Positions 6,743-11,634 of a stretch of DNA of 11,634 nt are shown here, in pieces. This DNA is from Candidatus Thioglobus plumae (GTDB lineage: Bacteria > Pseudomonadota > Gammaproteobacteria > PS1 > Pseudothioglobaceae). The notes beneath the pieces are model-generated. The model did not search any database and was not told the DNA's origin. It saw only the letters and a program-made list of their open reading frames with translations. The DNA is taken from positions 1 through 11,634 of the forward strand of contig CAJVCM010000069.1 of NCBI GenBank assembly GCA_910595815.1. The letters are read 5' to 3'. A program made the translations under genes and the position numbers. How positions within the stretch are numbered: the first letter of the stretch is position 1; every line of letters begins with the position of its first letter.

Positions 6743-6770
6743 TATACGCCTTATATGATTCACTTATTAA
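6741..6770 (-). promoter_or_regulatory. Candidate sigma-70 promoter for purB
   Basis: On the minus strand: -35 TTAATA (6765-6770, 4 of 6), an 18-nt spacer and a perfect -10 TATAAT (6741-6746). It predicts a start near 6734 and a leader of about 26 nt before the purB ATG at 6708. It overlaps the candidate acnB promoter on the other strand. Confidence 0.45.
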
Positions 6771-6774
6771 ACAG

Positions 6775-9333
6775 ATGAAAACAGCCTATTTAGCTCACAT
6801 TGATGAGCGCGCTCAAGATAATTTACCGCCACTAGTACTCAATGCAGAGCAAGCAAAATCTGTCGTTGAAAATTTAATCAAAGGTGGTGACGGAGACTTT
6901 TATTTAGATTTACTTACACATCGTGTACCGCCCGGCGTGGATGAGGCAGCGTATGTCAAAGCAAGTTTTTTAGCCAGTGTCGCTAAAGGCGAGCAAACTT
7001 GTGATGCTATTGATCAAAAACATGCTACGTTTTTATTAGGCACAATGATGGGCGGCTACAACATTGATCCATTGATTGAGCTATTGGACCTAGACGCCAC
7101 GGCCGAAACTGCCAGAGATGCATTGGCAAAAACGCTACTAATTTATGAGGCATATCAGGCTGTTGTAGAAAAATCAGCCAACAATGCTTTTGCCAAACAA
7201 GTGATTGACGCTTGGGCAAATGCAGATTGGTTTACATCTAAAAACAAATTACCAAAAGAAATCAAGCTCACAGTATTTCGTGTTGAAGGTGAAATTAACA
7301 CTGACGATCTATCACCTGCAACGGAGGCTTGGTCACGCCCAGATATTCCATTACACGCACAATCAATGCTCGGAAAAACAATGGAAAACCCTCTGGAAAC
7401 CATTGAAAAACTAAAAGAAAAAGGTTTGCCATTAGCCTTTGTTGGTGATGTAGTTGGTACAGGCTCTTCGCGTAAATCGGCTATTAACTCTGTGCTTTGG
7501 CACATGGGCAATAATATCGACTACATCCCTAACAAACGCGGTGGTGGTGTTGTGCTTGGTGGTAATATCGCCCCAATTTTCTTTAATACTGCTGAAGACT
7601 CAGGTGCGTTACCAATTGAATGCGACGTGACAAAAATGAGCATGGGCGATGAAATCACTATTTATCCTTATAAAGGAAAAATAACCAATAGTAATGGTGA
7701 AACAATTTCTACTTTCGAATTATCACCAACCACTATGCCTGATGAAGTGCGTGCAGGTGGTCGAATTCCGTTAATTATTGGTCGTGGCTTAACCGACAAA
7801 ACACGACAAGACTTAGGCCTACCTGTCAGTGATCTTTTCTTGCGTCCACAAGACGCCAGCAATAGTAACGCAGGCTATACTCTAGCGCAAAAAATCGTTG
7901 GTAAGGCTTGTGGTGTTGAAGGTGTTCGCCCCGGCACTTATTGCGAACCACGCATGACTACTGTTGGCTCACAAGATACCACGGGCGCAATGACCCGTGA
8001 TGAGCTTAAAGAGTTAGCCTGTTTAGGATTTTCGGCAGAATTAGTAATGCAGAGTTTTTGTCACACTGCTGCTTATCCAAAACCGGTAGATTTAGAACTC
8101 CAGCACTCTCTGCCTGACTTTATGCAATCTCGTGGCGGTGTAGCGTTAAAACCTGGTGATGGCATTATCCACTCATGGCTTAACCGCATGTTGTTACCTG
8201 ATACCGTAGGTACTGGTGGTGACTCACACACACGCTTCCCAATTGGCATTAGTTTCCCTGCAGGCTCTGGTCTAGTAGCGTTTGGTGCCTCAATTGGCGT
8301 ACTACCATTAGATATGCCAGAATCGGTATTGGTTAAATTCTCTGGCACTATGCAAGAAGGTATTACTCTGCGCGACTTGGTTAACGCTATTCCATACGTC
8401 GCAATTCAACAGGGTTTATTAACCGTTGAAAAATCCAATAAGAAAAATATCTTCTCAGGTCGTATATTAGAGATTGAAGGATTGGGAGATCTTAAAATTG
8501 AACAGGCCTTTGAACTTACAGATGCCTCTGCTGAACGCTCAGCTAATGGCTGTACCATCAAGCTCAATAAAGAGCCTGTGGCAGAGTATTTGCAATCAAA
8601 CATTGCTCTATTGTCTTCTATGATAGAAATGGACTATGAAGACAAAAAAACCATCGCACGCCGTATTCAAGCCATGCAAAAATGGCTAGATACACCCGAA
8701 TTATTAGAAGCTGATTCAAATTGTGAATATGCGGCTGTAATTGAGATTAACCTCGATGACATTAAAGAGCCAATCCTAGCCTGTCCAAATGACCCAGATG
8801 ATGTCAAGCTACTCTCTGATGTGGCCAACACACAAATCGACGAGGTATTTATCGGCTCTTGCATGATGAATATTGGTCATTTTAGAGCGGCCGCTCAACT
8901 GCTAAAGGGCGACAATAAAACCAAAACTGAATTATGGATAGCACCACCTACTCGTATGGATGAAGCACAACTTAAGAAAGAAGGTACTTACGATGTATTT
9001 GAAAACCTCACAGAACATACTGAGATACCAGGCTGTTCGTTATGTATGGGCAATCAAGCACGTGTTGAAAGCAATTCAACTGTAGTTTCCACCTCAACGC
9101 GTAATTTCCCAAATCGTTTGGGTGATGGTGCTGATGTGTATCTATCCTCTGCTGAGGTAGCTGCCATCACTGCAAAATTAGGGCATATTCCTAACATTGA
9201 TGAGTATATGAAAGCAATGAAAGGCATTGAGCCGATGGCGACCGATATTTATCAATATCTAAATTTTGATCAGTTGTCTGAATACCAAGAAGCTGTTGGG
9301 CATATTGCGCTCGATACGATTCTAGAAGAATAA
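6775..9333 (+). CDS. acnB: Aconitate hydratase B (bifunctional aconitase/2-methylisocitrate dehydratase)
   Basis: AcnB interconverts citrate and isocitrate through cis-aconitate, using a [4Fe-4S] cluster, and in many proteobacteria also serves the 2-methylcitrate pathway. The ATG at 6775 gives 852 aa, and its N-terminus aligns with residue 1 of the 865-aa E. coli AcnB. An ATG at 6733 would add 14 residues that the family lacks. Domain order is the AcnB type: N-terminal HEAT-like region (to about 150), swivel domain with TDDLSPATEAWSRPDIPLH and GTGSSRKSAINS, then the catalytic domains with VGSQDTTGAMTRDELK, SFCHTAAYPKPVD, GTGGDSHTRFPIGISFPAGSG, and the cluster cysteines in GSCMMNIGHF (Cys696) and PGCSLCMGNQ (Cys754, Cys757). 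TSTRNFPNRLG follows. All cluster cysteines are present. Neither start has a good Shine-Dalgarno sequence. A terminator follows 15 bp after the stop. Confidence 0.97.
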   Translation: MKTAYLAHIDERAQDNLPPLVLNAEQAKSVVENLIKGGDGDFYLDLLTHRVPPGVDEAAYVKASFLASVAKGEQTCDAIDQKHATFLLGTMMGGYNIDPLIELLDLDATAETARDALAKTLLIYEAYQAVVEKSANNAFAKQVIDAWANADWFTSKNKLPKEIKLTVFRVEGEINTDDLSPATEAWSRPDIPLHAQSMLGKTMENPLETIEKLKEKGLPLAFVGDVVGTGSSRKSAINSVLWHMGNNIDYIPNKRGGGVVLGGNIAPIFFNTAEDSGALPIECDVTKMSMGDEITIYPYKGKITNSNGETISTFELSPTTMPDEVRAGGRIPLIIGRGLTDKTRQDLGLPVSDLFLRPQDASNSNAGYTLAQKIVGKACGVEGVRPGTYCEPRMTTVGSQDTTGAMTRDELKELACLGFSAELVMQSFCHTAAYPKPVDLELQHSLPDFMQSRGGVALKPGDGIIHSWLNRMLLPDTVGTGGDSHTRFPIGISFPAGSGLVAFGASIGVLPLDMPESVLVKFSGTMQEGITLRDLVNAIPYVAIQQGLLTVEKSNKKNIFSGRILEIEGLGDLKIEQAFELTDASAERSANGCTIKLNKEPVAEYLQSNIALLSSMIEMDYEDKKTIARRIQAMQKWLDTPELLEADSNCEYAAVIEINLDDIKEPILACPNDPDDVKLLSDVANTQIDEVFIGSCMMNIGHFRAAAQLLKGDNKTKTELWIAPPTRMDEAQLKKEGTYDVFENLTEHTEIPGCSLCMGNQARVESNSTVVSTSTRNFPNRLGDGADVYLSSAEVAAITAKLGHIPNIDEYMKAMKGIEPMATDIYQYLNFDQLSEYQEAVGHIALDTILEE

Positions 9334-9348
9334 TTAGTATCATCCAGA

Positions 9349-9382
9349 CAATAAAAAAGCCGCTAATGCGGCTTTTTTATTG
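9349..9382. terminator. Bidirectional intrinsic terminator between acnB and rpmG
   Basis: A 15-bp perfect stem with GC core GCCGC/GCGGC, a TAAT loop and A6/T6 tracts. It lies 15 bp after the acnB stop and 17 bp from the rpmG stop, and can terminate transcription from both sides. Confidence 0.92.
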
Positions 9383-9399
9383 AAATGTTAAAAGAAAGA

Positions 9400-9555
9400 T
9401 TATTTAATCTTAGCTTCTTTATACATTACGTGTTGTCTAACAACAGGATCAAACTTTTTAACTTCTACCTTTTCTGGGTGAAGACGCTTGTTTTTAGTTG
9501 TTGTGTAAAAATGGCCAGTTTTAGCCGATGATACTAATTTGATTTTTTCTCTCAT
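9400..9555 (-). CDS. rpmG: Large ribosomal subunit protein bL33
   Basis: Translating the minus strand from the ATG at 9553-9555 gives 51 aa: it begins MREKIKLVSSAKTGHFYTTT, continues KNKRLHPEKVEVKKFDPVVR and ends QHVMYKEAKIK before TAA. This is a complete L33 of normal length (50-55 aa). It lacks the CxxC pairs of zinc-ribbon L33, so it is the zinc-independent (C-) form, as in E. coli. AGGAG (9562-9566) stands 6 nt before the ATG and overlaps the rpmB stop codon, so the two genes are one operon with only 9 bp between them and are probably translationally coupled. Confidence 0.96.
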   Translation of the reverse strand: MREKIKLVSSAKTGHFYTTTKNKRLHPEKVEVKKFDPVVRQHVMYKEAKIK

Positions 9556-9564
9556 ACCTTACTC

Positions 9565-9801
9565 CTAAACCTTTTCGCCACGTGCGCGGATTTCTGCTAG
9601 TACAGTGTCGATGCCTTTCTTATCAACAATACGCAAACCTTTTGCCGTTAACTTAAGTTTTATAAAACGATTTTCACTCTCTACCCAAAAACGGTGTGTG
9701 TGAAGATTTGGATAAAAACGACGACGCGTTCTGTTGTTCGCGTGTGATACGTTATTACCACTAATTGGGCGTTTACCGGTTACTTGACATACCTTTGCCA
9801 T
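9565..9801 (-). CDS. rpmB: Large ribosomal subunit protein bL28
   Basis: A 78-aa L28 starting MAKVCQVTGKRPISGNNVSH, with NNRTRRRFYPNLHTHRFWVES and a C-terminus KKGIDTVLAEIRARGEKV, nearly the E. coli length and pattern. The ATG at 9799-9801 is preferred because family members begin directly with M-x-x-VCQVTGKRP. An in-frame ATG at 9811-9813 would add four residues (MSLV) and cannot be excluded. rpmB is first in rpmB-rpmG, the standard proteobacterial order. It is divergent from the tRNA-Ser gene. Confidence 0.96.
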   Translation of the reverse strand: MAKVCQVTGKRPISGNNVSHANNRTRRRFYPNLHTHRFWVESENRFIKLKLTAKGLRIVDKKGIDTVLAEIRARGEKV

Positions 9802-9833
9802 AACTAAACTCATCTAAAATCTAAAAGAAATGA

Positions 9834-9862
9834 ATTATACTTAAAAATTAACTAATTTTAAA
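9834..9862 (-). promoter_or_regulatory. Candidate sigma-70 promoter for rpmB-rpmG
   Basis: On the minus strand: -35 TTTAAA (9857-9862, 4 of 6), a 17-nt spacer and a perfect -10 TATAAT (9834-9839). The predicted start is near 9827, about 25 nt before the rpmB ATG at 9801. Confidence 0.5.
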
Positions 9863-9884
9863 GCGAATTTATATAAATATCCTA

Positions 9885-9913
9885 TTTACTATTGGGTCAA
9901 CAAACTGTATTAT
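9885..9913 (+). promoter_or_regulatory. Candidate sigma-70 promoter for tRNA-Ser
   Basis: -35 TTTACT (9885-9890, 4 of 6), a 17-nt spacer and -10 TATTAT (9908-9913, 5 of 6). A C-rich stretch ATCCCCTC lies between the -10 and the tRNA, where stable-RNA promoters have a G+C-rich discriminator. The start would fall near 9920, a few bases before the mature 5' end. Confidence 0.5.
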
Positions 9914-9924
9914 ATCCCCTCATT

Positions 9925-10014
9925 GGAGGGATGGCAGAGCGGCTGAATGCACTGGTCTTGAAAACCAGCAAGGATTAATCTCCTTCTAGGGTTCAAATCC
10001 CTATCCCTCCACCA
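9925..10014 (+). tRNA. tRNA-Ser(UGA)
   Basis: The gene folds fully by eye. Acceptor GGAGGGA (9925-9931) pairs with TCCCTCC (10004-10010). Anticodon stem CTGGT/ACCAG (9952-9956, 9964-9968) encloses loop CTTGAAA with anticodon TGA at 9959-9961, reading UCA and, by wobble, other UCN codons. A long variable arm (AGGA/TCCT within about 9969-9986) marks a class II serine tRNA. T stem TAGGG/CCCTA encloses TTCAAAT. CCA is encoded at 10012-10014. The discriminator base (10011) is A, whereas the E. coli serine tRNAs I recall have G. No terminator follows, and a protein gene begins 17 bp after the CCA. Confidence 0.96.
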
Positions 10015-10031
10015 TTATTTTATTGAGGAAA

Positions 10032-10313
10032 ATGACGCCTAAAATCATACATACAATTTTAGGCATTACTCAAGACGGTCAAAAGTTCAGACCCAGCGAT
10101 TGGACCGAGAGACTGGTTTGCATCCAACCCGAACAATTAAAACGTTACAACGGGCATTTGAAAATTCGAAAAATTGACGGCATTAAGTCAATTGTTTTTG
10201 ACGACCAACTAAAATATGCTTGTTCATTTACCTATGATCGCATCCTCTCGTTCGCAAAAATCAATCACCTGATGATTAGCGAAGAAATTGTTGACAATCA
10301 AGAAGATGCCTAG
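10032..10313 (+). CDS. DUF3579 family protein
   Basis: A 93-aa soluble protein of unknown function, recognised by its GITQDGQKFRPSDWTERL segment (about residues 11-28), then KIRKIDGIKSIVFDDQLK and a C-terminal RILSFAKINHLMI. The DUF3579 family of beta- and gammaproteobacteria has the same layout: G-T-x-x-G-x-KFRPSDWAERL, then DG-x-K-x-VVVD, then a FA-x-x-N-x-L ending. Usual length is about 90-110 aa. The ATG at 10032 has GAGGA (10025-10029) only 2 nt upstream; a TTG at 10023 would add three residues but lacks a ribosome site. There is no signal peptide or membrane segment. The gene begins 17 bp after the tRNA-Ser CCA with no terminator or clear promoter between, so it is probably transcribed with the tRNA. 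Its stop is 2 bp from that of the converging pirin gene. Confidence 0.85.
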   Translation: MTPKIIHTILGITQDGQKFRPSDWTERLVCIQPEQLKRYNGHLKIRKIDGIKSIVFDDQLKYACSFTYDRILSFAKINHLMISEEIVDNQEDA

Positions 10314-10315
10314 CA

Positions 10316-11074
10316 TCAATCAACATACGGCCCATGTTGATGAATCGGCTCTTGGTGTGGCACCCCACAACAAAACATAAACTCACTATCTTTGTCGGCT
10401 CTAATAGATAAGTTTTGCTCTTGCTTACTTTCTATTAAGAATGCCTCAGTTAAGCCAGCTGCTTCATCTCCAAGCATTAGCCTCCCTGATAAAACATAAA
10501 TAATTGCATTGGAGCCTTGGTTAATGTAGATTTGATAATGTTTGTCTTTATTAAGACTAACATGCTGATAGGTAACATCTGTATGTAATTCAATAGGTGA
10601 CCCTTCGCCCACAATGGTTCGGCAATTTCCTCCTTCGAAAGTAGTTACAGGTAAATTTTCACTTAAAACTTGTTGATAACTCGGCTTAATTGTTTTAAGA
10701 CGTTTGGGTAAATTAATCCATAATTGAATACCCATACTTTGGCCTTTCTCAGCAGGCATTTCTGAATGAACCATACCTGCTCCAGCACAAAAAACTTGTG
10801 CACCACCTTTATCAACAAACGCATCATTACCTAAATTATCTTTATGATGCATACCTCCATTAAGCATGTAAGTAATTGCTTCAAACCCACGGTGGGGATG
10901 ATCTGGAAAACCATGGCCAGCAGTAATATCAAAATGATCCCACAAAACAAACGGATCAAAATTCATTCGTTCTGATATTGGAAATAGTCGATTAACAACC
11001 ACACCATCACCTTCGAATGTTTCTTGCGTATATGCCCTAATAAACATATCCATACTTTCTTGTAAATCGTTCAT
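10316..11074 (-). CDS. Pirin family protein (metal-binding bicupin)
   Basis: A 252-aa cytoplasmic bicupin. The N-terminal cupin holds the pirin signature: HPHRGFEAITYMLNGG (59-74), HKDNLGN and GGAQVFCAGAGMVHSEMP (90-107). The metal ligands expected from human pirin are present as His59, His61, His103 and Glu105. The C-terminal cupin (about 180-245) follows, with VLSGRLMLGD and FCCGVPHQEPIHQHGPY. Characterised bacterial pirins include quercetin dioxygenase-like enzymes and regulators of pyruvate metabolism; the role here cannot be told. Divergent placement next to alanine dehydrogenase, whose product is pyruvate, is suggestive only. The ATG at 11072-11074 has no clear ribosome site; internal ATGs at residues 8 and 10 are alternatives. 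Only 21 bp separate it from ald. Confidence 0.92.
   Translation of the reverse strand: MNDLQESMDMFIRAYTQETFEGDGVVVNRLFPISERMNFDPFVLWDHFDITAGHGFPDHPHRGFEAITYMLNGGMHHKDNLGNDAFVDKGGAQVFCAGAGMVHSEMPAEKGQSMGIQLWINLPKRLKTIKPSYQQVLSENLPVTTFEGGNCRTIVGEGSPIELHTDVTYQHVSLNKDKHYQIYINQGSNAIIYVLSGRLMLGDEAAGLTEAFLIESKQEQNLSIRADKDSEFMFCCGVPHQEPIHQHGPYVD
10319..10341. repeat. Inverted repeat at the DUF3579/pirin convergent junction
   Basis: An 8-bp perfect stem, AATCAACA-type left arm (10319-10326) and TGTTGATT-type right arm with ATGTTGAT (10334-10341), encloses a 7-nt loop (ACGGCCC). It starts 6 bp after the DUF3579 stop and lies inside the last pirin codons. No T-run follows on either strand, so it is a weak or factor-assisted terminator at best. 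Confidence 0.3.
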
Positions 11075-11089
11075 TATTCATACTACAAT
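11060..11089 (+). promoter_or_regulatory. Candidate sigma-70 promoter for ald
   Basis: -35 TTGTAA (11060-11065, 4 of 6), an 18-nt spacer and -10 TACAAT (11084-11089, 5 of 6). The -10 ends only 6 nt before the ald ATG, so transcription would begin at or within a base or two of the start codon. The -35 lies inside the first codons of the divergent pirin gene. Confidence 0.45.
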
Positions 11090-11095
11090 ACTAGC

Positions 11096-11634
11096 ATGAT
11101 TATTGGCGTTCCAAAAGAAGTTAAAACCCATGAATATCGTGTTGGCCTAACACCAATAGGCGCTAAAACGCTGATTACATCTGGTCATCAAATAATTGTG
11201 CAATCTTGTGCGGGAGAGGCGATCGGTTTTACTGATCAACAATATCAAAAAATAGGTGCAACTATTGTTGATTCAGCTGACGAAGTATTTGACCAAGCGC
11301 AGATGATTGTAAAGGTTAAAGAGCCTCAACCGAATGAATGTAAGATGCTTAGCAAGGATCAAATCATTTTCACTTACCTGCATCTTTCAGCAGATCCAGA
11401 ACAAACTCAATTATTGATTGAATCAGGGGCAACTTGTATTGCCTATGAAACTGTCACTGATGATGAGGGGCGATTGCCATTACTAAAGCCCATGAGTGAA
11501 ATAGCTGGCAGAATGTCAATCCAATCCGGCGCCCACCATTTAGAAAACACGCAAGGTGGATCCGGGGTGTTACTCAGTGGTGCCACTGGGGTAGATTCAG
11601 CTCAAGTGCTGGTACTAGGTGGTGGCGTTGTGGG
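11096..11634 (+). CDS. ald: Alanine dehydrogenase (3'-truncated by the window edge)
   Basis: Ald catalyses reversible NAD-dependent oxidative deamination of L-alanine to pyruvate and ammonium. The 179 codons present start MIIGVPKEVKTHEYRVGLTP and follow Bacillus Ald closely. The substrate-binding and catalytic positions are in place: Arg15, Lys75 in KVKEP, and His96 in TYLHLSAD. Then come AYETVTDDEGRLPLLKPMSE (about 123-142), AGRMSIQSGAHHLE, GGSGVLLSG and the beginning of the nucleotide-binding fold, VLVLGGGVV (about 170-178), where the window ends. The NAD domain and catalytic Asp are beyond it. Absence of the transhydrogenase-type layout and the close N-terminal match favour Ald over the PntA subunit. 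No Shine-Dalgarno sequence precedes the ATG, and the promoter sits almost on the start codon, which suggests a leaderless message. Confidence 0.95.
   Translation, partial: MIIGVPKEVKTHEYRVGLTPIGAKTLITSGHQIIVQSCAGEAIGFTDQQYQKIGATIVDSADEVFDQAQMIVKVKEPQPNECKMLSKDQIIFTYLHLSADPEQTQLLIESGATCIAYETVTDDEGRLPLLKPMSEIAGRMSIQSGAHHLENTQGGSGVLLSGATGVDSAQVLVLGGGVV

Noticed and set aside
9925..10014. tRNA-Ser as an integration site for a mobile element
   Set aside because: No integrase, no direct repeat of the tRNA 3' end and no foreign-looking genes are present downstream within the window.
11096..11634. Identification of the last gene as transhydrogenase subunit PntA
   Set aside because: PntA shares the fold, but the N-terminus MIIGVPKEVK, KVKEP at Lys75 and YLHLSAD at His96 match alanine dehydrogenase much better.
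1..11634. A previously undescribed multi-gene system
   Set aside because: Every gene belongs to a known family and most are housekeeping. The only gene of unknown function is a single DUF3579 protein, and no cluster of unknown genes exists here.

Overview
The window reads as ordinary chromosome of an AT-rich, compact gammaproteobacterium. The housekeeping proteins (TruA, RimM, S16, PurB, AcnB, L28, L33) resemble their Escherichia coli counterparts, and one small gene belongs to the DUF3579 family of beta/gammaproteobacteria. The low G+C (judged by eye), short intergenic gaps and a bicarbonate-type transporter would fit a marine autotroph such as the SUP05/Thioglobus sulfur-oxidiser group. That placement is inference, since no carbon-fixation or sulfur-oxidation gene is present.

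Layout, left to right: the 3' part of truA (+); a SulP anion transporter (-); a BicA-like SulP transporter (+) divergent from it; rpsP-rimM (-); purB (-); acnB (+); rpmB-rpmG (-); tRNA-Ser(UGA) followed by a DUF3579 gene (+); a pirin-family gene (-); and the 5' part of alanine dehydrogenase, ald (+). Transcription units alternate strictly between strands. Three of the four convergent junctions hold one symmetric stem-loop usable as a terminator in both directions. The fourth (DUF3579/pirin) has only 2 bp between stop codons. The four divergent junctions carry back-to-back promoter-like elements. No stretch of 300 bases lacks a gene.

Functionally the window combines RNA modification and ribosome assembly (truA, rimM, S16, L28, L33, tRNA-Ser), inorganic anion transport (two SulP proteins of different coordination type), purine synthesis (purB), the TCA cycle (acnB) and alanine/pyruvate interconversion (ald). 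I see no mobile element, CRISPR array, phage gene or defence system, and no evidence of a new multi-gene system. The points most worth a second look are the divergent SulP pair and its inverted-repeat-rich control region, the uncertain rimM start inside the Ala/Glu/Lys tail of S16, a probably leaderless ald transcript, an unusual discriminator base in tRNA-Ser, and the tRNA-mRNA arrangement upstream of the DUF3579 gene.
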